A stretch of 64,000 bases of DNA from positions 1,565,001-1,629,000 of the forward strand of contig OY756972.1 of NCBI GenBank assembly GCA_963580455.1. Direction: 5' to 3'. The notes beneath the pieces are model-generated. The model saw nothing but the letters and a program-made list of their open reading frames with translations. It did no database searches and had not been told where the DNA came from. The stretch is from Euonymus europaeus (taxonomy: Eukaryota > Streptophyta > Magnoliopsida > Celastrales > Celastraceae). Position 1 is the first letter of the stretch, and each line of letters opens with the position of its first letter. Made by a program: the position numbers and the translations under genes. This document shows positions 1-9,512 of the stretch, piece after piece.

Positions 1-173
1 TTCTTTACGTAAACGGTTTTATGAATATCCGTTGACTCCGAGTTCTGAATTCGGTGATTTTTAGCTTGATTTCACACTACGTTTCATGCTCTACAATCCT
101 GGAGTTTTGGATTTTGATTTCAAAACTCGTGGCTAGTAGGTCTCGTTTCACCTAGTTAGCCGCGAAATGTGGT

Positions 174-346
174 TTCTTTACGTAAACGTTTTTATGAATA
201 TCCGTTGACTCCGAGTTCTGAATTCGGTGATTTTTAGCTTGATTTCACACTACTTTTCGAGCTCTACAATCTTGGCATTTCGGATTTTGATTTCAGAACT
301 CGTGGCTAGTAGGTCTCGTTTCACCTAGTTCGCTGCAAAATGTGGT
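174..346 (+). repeat. Representative complete monomer (second copy)
   Basis: This monomer illustrates the layout. A TTTACGTAAA-type palindrome lies at monomer position 4-13. A dyad around gttctgaa is at 38-54, with the EcoRI site at 47-52. The segment ttagcttgatttcacac follows at 61-77, the SacI-containing cgagctc at 85-91, and the fast-changing segment at 95-116. Then come ttcagaactcg at 119-129, the diagnostic ctagta/ctagtt gg site at 133-140, and ccgcgaaatg at 160-169. This copy has type G-like features (caatcttggcatttcgg). It also carries private changes, such as cgctgcaaaatg near its right end. Confidence 0.95.
212..302. other. Inverted repeat inside the monomer (11-bp arms)
   Basis: The left arm cgagttctgaa at 212-222 (monomer 39-49) is the exact reverse complement of ttcagaactcg at 292-302 (monomer 119-129), with 69 bp between the arms. 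The same pair can be read in most consensus-like monomers; CpG-type changes in the right arm (gaacttg, gaactca) break one base pair in some. The arm of one monomer can also pair with the left arm of the next, about 82 bp away. A stem-loop in a transcript or a cruciform in DNA is possible, but this is inference only. Confidence 0.85.
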
Positions 347-519
347 TTCTTTACGTAAACGGTTTTATGAATATCCGTTGACTCCGAGTTCTGAATTCGG
401 TGATTTTTAGCTTGATTTCACACTACGTTTCATGCTCTACAATCCTGGAGTTTCGGATTTTGATTTCAGAAGTCGTGGCTAGTAGGTCTCGTTTCACCTA
501 GTTAGCCGCAAAATGTGGT

Positions 520-1557
520 TTCTTTACGTAAACGGTTTTATGAATATCCGTTGACTCCGAGTTTTGAATTCGGTGATTTTTAGCTTGATTTCACACTACT
601 TTTCGAGCTCTACAATCCTGGATTTTCGGATTTCGATTTCAGAACTCATGGCTAGTAGGTCTCGTTTCACCTAGTTAGCCGCGAAATGTGGTTTCTTTAC
701 GTAAACGGTTTTATGAATATCCGTTGACTCCGAGTTCTGAATTCGGTGATTTTTAGCCTGATTTCACACTACTTTTCGAGCTCTACAATCCTGGATTTTC
801 GGATTTCGATTTCAGAACTCGTGGCTAGTAGGTCTCGTTTCACCTAGTTAGCCGCGAAATGTGGTTTCTTTACGTAAACGGTTTTATGAATATCCGTTGA
901 CTCCGAGTTCTGAATTCGGTGATTTTTAGCTTGATTTCACACTACTTTTCGAGCTCTACAATCCTAGCGTTTCGGATTTTGATTTCAGAACTCGTGGCTT
1001 GTAGGTCTCGTTCCACCTAGTTAGCCGCAAAATGTGGTTTCTTTACGTAAACGGTTTTATGAATATCCGTTGACTCCGAGTTCTGAATTCGGTGATTTTT
1101 AGCTTGATTTCACACTACTTTTCGAGCTCTACGATCCTGGAGTTTCGGATTTTGATTTCAGAACTCGTGGCTAGTTGGTCTCGTTTCACCTAGTTAGCCG
1201 CGAAATGTGGTTTCTTTACGTAAACGGTTTTATCAATATCCGTTGACTCCGAGTTCTGAATTCGGTGATTTTTAGCTTGATTTCACACTACTTTTCGAGC
1301 TCTACAATCCTGGGTTTTCGGATTTTGATTTCAGAACTCGTGGCTAGTAGGTCTCGTTTCACCTAGTTAGCCGCGAAATGTGGTTTCTTTACCTAAACGG
1401 TTTTATGAATATCCGTTGACTCCGAGTTCTGAATTCGGTGATTTTTAGCTTGATTTCACACTACTTTTCGAGCTCTACAATCCTGGTCTTTCGGATATTG
1501 ATTTGAAAACTCGTGGCTAGTAGGTCTCGTTCCACCTAGTTAGCCGCAAAATGTGGT
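520..1557. repeat. HOR block, 16-monomer spacing, copy 1 (6 monomers)
   Basis: Six consecutive monomers recur in the same order 2,768 bp (16 x 173) downstream, at 3288-4325. Shared markers are actcatgg (near 645 and 3413), tatcaatatcc (1231 and 3999), cgatcctggagtttcgg with ctagttgg (1131 and 3899), cctaaacgg (1391 and 4159) and cctggtctttcggatattg (1481 and 4249). The monomers just outside the block do not match, so the edges fall at about whole-monomer boundaries. One of the few base differences is gttttgaattcgg against gttgtgaattcgg in the first monomer. A tandem amplification followed by replacement of the intervening monomers would explain it. Confidence 0.85.
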
Positions 1558-2249
1558 TTCTTTACGTAAACGGTTTTATGAATATCCGTTGACTCCGAGT
1601 TCTGAATTCGGTGATTTTTAGCATGATTTCACACTACTTTTCGAGCTCTACAATCCTGGGTTTTCGAATTTCGATTTCAGAACTCGTGGCTAGTAGGCCT
1701 CGTTTCACCTAGTTAGCCGCGAAATGTGGTTTCTTTACGTAAACGGTTTTATGAATATCCGTTGACTCCGAGTTCTGAATTCGGTGATTTTTAGCATGAT
1801 TTCACACTACTTTTCGAGCTCTACAATCCTGGGTTTTCGGATTTCGATTTCAGAACTCGTGGCTAGTAGGCCTCGTTTCACCTAGTTAGCCGCGAAATGT
1901 GGTTTCTTTGCGTAAACGGTTTTATGAATATCCGTTGACTCCGAGTTCTGAATTCGGTGATTTTTAGCATGATTTCACACTACTTTTCGAGCTCTACAAT
2001 CCTGGGTTTTCGGATTTCGATTTCAGAACTCGTGGCTAGTAGGCCTCGTTTCACCTAGTTAGCCGCGAAATGTGGTTTCTTTACGTAAACGGTTTTATGA
2101 ATATCCGTTGACTCCGAGTTCTGAATTCGGTGATTTTTAGCATGATTTCACACCACTTTTCGAGCTCTACAATCCTGGGTTTTCGGATTTCGATTTCAGA
2201 ACTCGTGGCTAGTAGGCCTCGTTTCACCTAGTTAGCCGCGAAATGTGGT
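1558..2249. repeat. Run of four near-identical monomers (tagcatg / ggcctcg type)
   Basis: Four adjacent monomers share the uncommon variants tagcatgattt and gtaggcctcg, together with the A-type caatcctgggttttcg. They differ by only a few bases: gaatttcg in the first, tttgcgtaaac in the third and caccacttttcg in the fourth. The same type appears singly at about 2942, 4499 (without ggcctcg) and 5536. This is a local amplification at single-monomer scale, unlike the multi-monomer HOR blocks elsewhere in the window. Confidence 0.8.
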
Positions 2250-2768
2250 TTCTTTACGTAAACGGTTTTATGAATATCCGTTGACTCCGAGTTCTGAATT
2301 CGGTGATTTTTAGCTTGATTTCACACTACTTTTCGAGCTCTACAATCCTAGCGTTTCGGATTTTGATTTCAGAACTCGTGGCTTGTAGGTCTCGTTCCAC
2401 CTAGTTAGCCGCGAAATGTGGTTTCTTTACGTAAACGGTTTTATGAATATCCGTTGACTCCGAGTTTTGAATTCGGTGATTTTTAGCTTGATTTCACACT
2501 ACTTTTCGAGCTCTACAATCCTGGATTTTCGGATTTCGATTTCAGAACTCATGGCTAGTAGGTCTCGTTTCACCTAGTTAGCCGCGAAATGTGGTTTCTT
2601 TACGTAAACGGTTTTATGAATATCCGTTGACTCCGAGTTCTGAATTCGGTGATTTTTAGCCTGATTTCACACTACTTTTCGAGCTCTACAATCCTGGATT
2701 TTCGGATTTCGATTTCAGAACTCGTGGCTAGTAGGTCTCATTTCACCTAGTTAGCCGCGAAATGTGGT
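2250..2768. repeat. Three-monomer block repeated at 5-monomer spacing (copy 1)
   Basis: The order is a B-type monomer (caatcctagcg, cttgtagg, gttccacc), then one with gttttgaattcgg and actcatgg, then one with tagcctgatttc. It recurs at 3115-3633, 865 bp (5 x 173) away; the actcatgg marker sits at 2544 and 3409. The second and third monomers also match the start of the 520-1557 block (marker distance 1,903 bp, 11 x 173). Three nested spacings therefore involve the same monomers. The B monomer at 3115 differs by cttttagg in place of cttgtagg. Confidence 0.75.
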
Positions 2769-3287
2769 TTCTTTACGTAAACAATTTTATGAATATCCGT
2801 TGATTCCGAGTTCTGAATTCGGTGATTTTTAGCTTGATTTCACACTACTTTTCGAGCTCTACAATCCTGGGTTTTTGGATTTTGATTTCAGAACTCGTGG
2901 CTTGTAGGTCTCGTTTCACCTAGTTAGCCGCGAAATGTGGTTTCTTTACGTAAACGGTTTTATGAATATCCGTTGACTCCGAGTTCTGAATTCGGTGATT
3001 TTTAGCATGATTTCACACTACTTTTCGAGCTCTACAATCCTGGGTTTTCGAATTTCGATTTCAGAACTCGTGGCTAGTAGGCCTCGTTTCACCTAGTTAG
3101 CCGCGAAATGTGGTTTCTTTACGTAAACGGTTTTATGAATATCCGTTGACTCCGAGTTCTGAATTCGGTGATTTTTAGCTTGATTTCACACTACTTTTCG
3201 AGCTCTACAATCCTAGCGTTTCGGATTTTGATTTCAGAACTCGTGGCTTTTAGGTCTCGTTCCACCTAGTTAGCCGCGAAATGTGGT

Positions 3288-4325
3288 TTCTTTACGTAAA
3301 CGGTTTTATGAATATCCGTTGACTCCGAGTTGTGAATTCGGTGATTTTTAGCTTGATTTCACACTACTTTTCGAGCTCTACAATCCTGGATTTTCGGATT
3401 TCGATTTCAGAACTCATGGCTAGTAGGTCTCGTTTCACCTAGTTAGCCGCGAAATGTGGTTTCTTTACGTAAACGGTTTTATGAATATCCGTTGACTCCG
3501 AGTTCTGAATTCGGTGATTTTTAGCCTGATTTCACACTACTTTTCGAGCTCTACAATCCTGGATTTTCGGATTTCGATTTCAGAACTCGTGGCTAGTAGG
3601 TCTTGTTTCACCTAGTTAGCCGCGAAATGTGGTTTCTTTACGTAAACGGTTTTATGAATATCCGTTGACTCCGAGTTCTGAATTCGGTGATTTTTAGCTT
3701 GATTTCACACTACTTTTCGAGCTCTACAATCCTAGCGTTTCGGATTTTGATTTCAGAACTCGTGGCTTGTAGGTCTCGTTCCACCTAGTTAGCCGCAAAA
3801 TGTGGTTTCTTTACGTAAACGGTTTTATGAATATCCGTTGACTCCGAGTTCTGAATTCGGTGATTTTTAGCTTGATTTCACACTACTTTTCGAGCTCTAC
3901 GATCCTGGAGTTTCGGATTTTGATTTCAGAACTCGTGGCTAGTTGGTCTCGTTTCACCTAGTTAGCCGCGAAATGTGGTTTCTTTACGTAAACGGTTTTA
4001 TCAATATCCGTTGACTCCGAGTTCTGAATTCGGTGATTTTTAGCTTGATTTCACACTACTTTTCGAGCTCTACAATCCTGGGTTTTCGGATTTTGATTTC
4101 AGAACTCGTGGCTAGTAGGTCTCGTTTCACCTAGTTAGCCGCGAAATGTGGTTTCTTTACCTAAACGGTTTTATGAATATCCGTTGACTCCGAGTTCTGA
4201 ATTCGGTGATTTTTAGCTTGATTTCACACTACTTTTCGAGCTCTACAATCCTGGTCTTTCGGATATTGATTTGAAAACTCGTGGCTAGTAGGTCTCGTTC
4301 CACCTAGTTAGCCGCAAAATGTGGT
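3288..4325. repeat. HOR block, 16-monomer spacing, copy 2 (6 monomers)
   Basis: This is the second copy of the six-monomer block at 520-1557, shifted by exactly 2,768 bp, with all marker variants in the same order. After 4325 the similarity stops. The next monomer has tatccgctgac and tagcttg, where the monomer after copy 1 has tagcatg. Confidence 0.85.
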
Positions 4326-4844
4326 TTCTTTACGTAAACGGTTTTATGAATATCCGCTGACTCCGAGTTCTGAATTCGGTGATTTTTAGCTTGATTTCAC
4401 ACTACTTTTCGAGCTCTACAATCCTGGGTTTTCGGATTTCGATTTCAGAACTCGTGGCTAGTAGGTCTCGTTTCACCTAGTTAGCCGCGAAATGTGGTTT
4501 CTTTACGTAAACGGTTTTATGAATATCCGTTGACTCCGAGTTCTGAATTCGGTGATTTTTAGCATGATTTCACACTACTTTTCGAGCTCTACAATCCTGG
4601 GTTTTCGGATTTCGATTTCAGAACTCGTGGCTTGTAGGTCTCGTTCCACCTAGTTAGCCGCGGAATGTGGTTTCTTTACGTAAACGGTTTTATGAATATC
4701 CGTTGACTCCGAGTTTTGAATTCGGTGATTTTTAGCTTGATTTCACACTACTTTTCGAGCTCTACAATCCTGGATTTTTGGATTTCGATTTCAGAACTCA
4801 TGGCTAGTAGGTCTCGTTTCACCTAGTTAGCCGCGAAATGTGGT

Positions 4845-5016
4845 TTCTTTACGTAAACGGTTTTATGAATATCCGTTGACTCCGAGTTCTGAATTCGGTG
4901 ATTTTTACCTTAATTTCATACTAGTTTTAAGCTCTACGATTATGGAGTTTCGGATTTTGATTTCAGAACTCGTGGCTAGTTGGTCTCGTTTGACCTAGTT
5001 AGCCGCGAAATGTGGT
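4845..5016. repeat. Divergent 172-bp monomer, earliest C-type relative
   Basis: This monomer has an unusual cluster of changes: tttttaccttaatttcatactag, then ttttaagctc with one base missing, then cgattatggag. The last feature is the hallmark of the C type, and this is its first appearance in the window. The missing base makes it 172 bp and shifts the phase of everything downstream by one. A related but less altered monomer (ttttaccttg, tttttaagctc) occurs around 10,780-10,820. Its neighbour on the right has atatcggttgac and a gag-containing segment (cgaggctggtg). It is therefore a D-type partner, as seen after C monomers throughout the array. Confidence 0.75.
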
Positions 5017-6227
5017 TTCTTTACGTAAACGGTTTTATGAATATCGGTTGACTCCGAGTTCTGAATTCGGTGATTTTTAGCTTGATTTCACACTAATTTT
5101 CGAGCTCTACGAGGCTGGTGTTTCGGATTTTGATTTCAGAACTCGTGGCTAGTTGGTCTCGTTTCACCTAGTTAGCCGCGAAATGTGGTTTCTTTACGTA
5201 AATGGTTTTATGAATATCCGTTGACTCCGAGTTCTAAATTCGATGATTTTTAGCTTGATTTCACACTACTTTTCGAGCTCTACAATCCTGGGTTTTCGGA
5301 TTTCGATTTCAGAACTCGTGGCTAGTAGGTCTCATTTCACCTAGTTAGCCGCGAAATGTGGTTTCTTTACGTAAACAGTTTTATGAATATCCGTTGATTC
5401 CGAGTTCTGAATTCGGTGATTTTTAGCTTGATTTCACACTACTTTTCGAGCTCTACAATCCTGGGTTTTTGGATTTTGATTTCAGAACTCGTGGCTTGTT
5501 GGTCTCGTTTCACCTAGTTAGCCGCGAAATGTGGTTTCTTTACGTAAACGGTTTTATGAATATCCGTTGACTCCGAGTTCTGAATTCGGTGATTTTTAGC
5601 ATGATTTCACACTACTTTTCGAGCTCTACAATCCTGGGTTTTCGGATTTCGATTTCAGAACTCGTGGCTAGTAGGCCTCGTTTCACCTAGTTAGCCGCGA
5701 AATGTGGTTTCTTTACGTAAACGGTTTTATGAATATCCGTTGACTCCGAGTTCTGAATTCGGTGATTTTTAGCTTGATTTCACACTACTTTTCGAGCTCT
5801 ACAATCCTAGCGTTTCGGATTTTGATTTCAGAACTCGTGGCTTGTAGGTCTCGTTCCACCTAGTTAGCCGCGAAATGTGGTTTCTTTACGTAAACGGTTT
5901 TATGAATATCCGTTGACTCCGAGTTTTGAATTCGGTGATTTTTAGCTTGATTTCACACTACTTTTCGAGCTCTACAATCCTGGATTTTCGGATTTCGATT
6001 TCAGAACTCGTGGCTAGTAGGTCTCGTTTCACCTAGTTAGCCGCGAAATGTGGTTTCTTTACGTAAACGGTTTTATGAATATCCGTTGACTCCGAGTTCT
6101 GAATTCGGTGATTTTTAGCCTGATTTCACACTACTTTTCGAGCTCTACAATCCTGGATTTTCGGATTTCGATTTCAGAACTCGTGGCTAGTAGGTCTCGT
6201 TTCACCTAGTTAGCCGCGAAATGTGGT

Positions 6228-7783
6228 TTCTTTACGTAAACGGTTTTATGAATATCCGTTGACTCCGAGTTCTGAAGTCGGTGATTTTTAGCTTGATTTC
6301 ACACTACTTTTCGAGCTCTACGATCCTGGCTGTTCGGATTTTGATTTCAGAACTCATGGCTAGTTGGTCTCGTTTCACCTAGTTAGCCGCGAAACGTGAT
6401 TTCTTTACGTAAACGGTTTTATCAATATCCGTTGACTCCGAGTTCTGAACTCGGTGATTTTTATCTTGATTTTACACTACTTTTCGAGCTCTACAATCCT
6501 GGGTTTTCAGATTTCGATTTCAGAACTCGTCGCTAGAGGGTCTCGTTTCACCTAGTTTGCCGCGAAATGTGGTTTCTTTACCTAAACGGTTTTATGAATA
6601 TCCGTTGACTCCGAGTTCTGAATTCGGTGATTTTTAGCTTGATTTCACACTACTTTTCGAGCTCTACGATCCTGGATTTTCGGATTTTGATTTCAGAACT
6701 CGTGGCTAGTTGGTCTCGTTTCACCTAGTTAGCCGCGAAATGTGGTTTCTTTACGTAAACGGTTTTATGAATATCCGTTGACTCCGAGTTCTGAATTCGG
6801 TGATTTTTAGCTTGATTTCACACTACTTTTTGAGTTCTACAATCCTCGCTTTCGGATTTCGATTTCAGAACTCGTGGCTAGTAGGTCTCGTTTCACCTAG
6901 TTAGCCGCGAAATGTGGTTTCTTTACGTAAACGGTTTTATGAATATCCGTTGACCCCGAGTTCTGAATTCGGTGATTTTTAGCCTGATTTCACACTACTT
7001 TTCGAGCTCTACAATCCTGGATTTTCGGATTTCGATTTCAGAACTCGTGGCTAGTAGGTCTCGTTTCACCTAGTTAGCCGTGAAATGTGGTTTCTTTACG
7101 TAAACGGTTTTATGAATATCCGTTGACTCCGAGTTCTGAATTCGGTGATTTTGAGCTTGATTTCACACTACTTTTCGAGCTCTACGTTCCTGGCGTTCTG
7201 GATTTTGATTTCAGAACTCGTGGCTAGTTGGTCTCGTTTCACCTAGTTAGCCGCGAAATGTGGTTTCTTTACGTAAACGGTTTTATGAATATCCGTTGAC
7301 TCCGAGTTCTGAATTCGGTGATTTTTAGCTTGATTTCACACTACTTTTCGAGCTCTACAATCCTGGGTTTTCGGATTTCGATTTCAGAACTCGTGGATAG
7401 TAGGTCTCGTTTCACCTAGTTAGCCGCGAAATGTGGTTTCTTTACGTAAACGGTTTTATGAATATCCGTTGACTCCGAGTTCTGAATTCGGTGATTTTTA
7501 GCTTGATTTCACACTACTTTTCGAGCTCTACAATCCTGGGTTTTCGGATTTCGATTTCAGAACTTGTGGCTAGTAGGTCTCGTTTCACCTAGTTAGCCGC
7601 GAAATGTGGTTTCTTTACGTAAACGGTTTTATGAATATCCGTTGACTCCGAGTTCTGAATTCGGTGATTTTTAGCTTGATTTCACACTACTTTTCGAGCT
7701 CTACAATCCTAGCGTTTCGGATTTTGATTTCAGAACTCGTGGCTTGTATGTCTCGTTCCACCTAGTTAGCCGCGAAATGTGGT
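6228..7783. repeat. 9-monomer HOR, copy 1 (1,556 bp)
   Basis: Nine monomers recur immediately downstream at 7784-9512. Shared rare markers are cctggctgttcgg (6325 and 7881), a perfect-dyad variant with gaactcgg (6438 and 7994), cgtcgctagaggg (6528 and 8084), a one-base-short aatcctcgctttcgg (6841 and 8570), ttttgagcttg with cgttcctggcgttctgg (7182 and 8911), and cttgtatg at the end. The distance is 1,556 bp for the first markers and 1,729 bp for later ones, so copy 2 holds one more monomer. In this copy the monomer with cctaaacgg continues directly into cgatcctggattttcgg. Confidence 0.88.
6438..6454. other. Dyad in perfect-palindrome form
   Basis: The usual dyad at monomer 38-54 (ccgagttctgaattcgg) has one mismatched pair, g42 with t50. 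Here t50 is c, giving two perfect 8-base arms around a central t. The change destroys the EcoRI site that is otherwise conserved. The same variant is present at 7994-8010, the paralogous site of the adjacent HOR copy, and I noticed no others. Confidence 0.85.
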
Positions 7784-9512
7784 TTCTTTACGTAAACGGT
7801 TTTATGAATATCCGTTGACTCCGAGTTTTGAATTCGGTGATTTTTAGCTTGATTTCACACTACTTTTCGAGCTCTACGATCCTGGCTGTTCGGATTTTGA
7901 TTTCAGAACTCATGGCTAGTTGGTCTCGTTTCACCTAGTTAGCCGCGAAACGTGATTTCTTTACGTAAACGGTTTTATCAATATCCGTTGACTCCGAGTT
8001 CTGAACTCGGTGATTTTTATCTTGATTTTACACTACTTTTCGAGCTCTACAATCCTGGGTTTTCAGATTTCGATTTCAGAACTCGTCGCTAGAGGGTCTC
8101 GTTTCACCTAGTTTGCCGCGAAATGTGGTTTCTTTACCTAAACGGTTTTATGAATATCCGTTGACTCCGAGTTCTGAATTCGGTGATTTTTAGCTTGATT
8201 TCACACTACTTTTCGAGCTCTACAATCCTGGTCTTTCGGATATTGATTTCAGAACTCGTGGCTAGTAGGTCTCGTTTCACCTAGTTAGCCGCGAAATGTG
8301 GTTTCTTTACGTAAACGGTTTTATGAATATCCGTTGACTCCGAGTTTTGAATTCGGTGATTTTTAGCTTGATTTCACACTACTTTTCGAGCTCTACGATC
8401 CTGGATTTTCGGATTTTGATTTCAGAACTCGTGGCTAGTTGGTCTCGTTTCACCTAGTTAGCCGCGAAATGTGGTTTCTTTACGTAAACGGTTTTATGAA
8501 TATCCGTTGACTCCGAGTTCTGAATTCGGTGATTTTTAGCTTGATTTCACACTACTTTTTGAGTTCTACAATCCTCGCTTTCGGATTTCGATTTCAGAAC
8601 TCGTGGCTAGTAGGTCTCGTTTCACCTAGTTAGCCGCGAAATGTGGTTTCTTTACGTAAACGGTTTTATGAATATCCGTTGACCCCGAGTTCTGAATTCG
8701 GTGATTTTTAGCCTGATTTCACACTTCTTTTCGAGCTCTACAATCCTGGATTTTCGGATTTCGATTTCAGAACTCGTGGCTAGTAGGTCTCGTTTCACCT
8801 AGTTAGCCGTGAAATGTGGTTTCTTTACGTAAACGGTTTTATGAATATCCGTTGACTCCGAGTTCTGAATTCGGTGATTTTGAGCTTGATTTCACACTAC
8901 TTTTCGAGCTCTACGTTCCTGGCGTTCTGGATTTTGATTTCAGAACTCGTGGCTAGTTGGTCTCGTTTCACCTAGTTAGCCGCGAAATGTGGTTTCTTTA
9001 CGTAAACGGTTTTATGAATATCCGTTGACTCCGAGTTCTGAATTCGGTGATTTTTAGCTTGATTTCACACTACTTTTCGAGCTCTACAATCCTGGGTTTT
9101 CGGATTTCGATTTCAGAACTCGTGGATAGTAGGTCTCGTTTCACCTAGTTAGCCGCGAAATGTGGTTTCTTTACGTAAACGGTTTTATGAATATCCGTTG
9201 ACTCCGAGTTCTGAATTCGGTGATTTTTAGCTTGATTTCACACTACTTTTCGAGCTCTACAATCCTGGGTTTTCGGATTTCGATTTCAGAACTTGTGGCT
9301 AGTAGGTCTCGTTTCACCTAGTTAGCCGTGAAATGTGGTTTCTTTACGTAAACGGTTTTATGAATATCCGTTGACTCCGAGTTCTGAATTCGGTGATTTT
9401 TAGCTTGATTTCACACTACTTTTCGAGCTCTACAATCCTAGCGTTTCCGATTTTGATTTCAGAACTCGTGGCTTGTATGTCTCGTTCCACCTAGTTAGCC
9501 GCGAAATGTGGT
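7784..9512. repeat. 10-monomer HOR, copy 2 (1,729 bp)
   Basis: This copy matches 6228-7783 but has one extra monomer. After the cctaaacgg marker it reads caatcctggtctttcggatattg, ctagtagg and gttttgaattcgg before reaching cgatcctggattttcgg. Copy 1 goes from cctaaacgg to cgatcctgg within a single monomer. Either one monomer was deleted from copy 1 by unequal exchange between monomer positions about 14 and 94, or one was gained here. The cctggtctttcggatattg type also occurs at 1481 and 4249, so it was not newly made here. Confidence 0.88.
7994..8010. other. Dyad in perfect-palindrome form, second copy
   Basis: This carries the same gaactcgg variant as 6438-6454, exactly 1,556 bp away. It was inherited with the HOR duplication, so it is not an independent mutation. 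Confidence 0.85.

Noticed and set aside
38..54. Heat-shock-element-like gttctgaattc
   Set aside because: It contains ttc and gaa units, but their spacing does not match the 5-bp alternating pattern of a heat shock element, and there is no gene context.
61..122. Ancestral internal duplication of about 48 bp (ttgatttca at monomer 66-74 and 114-122)
   Set aside because: The nine shared bases and weak similarity around them could be chance in T-rich sequence. Without a statistical alignment I do not claim that the monomer arose from a shorter unit.
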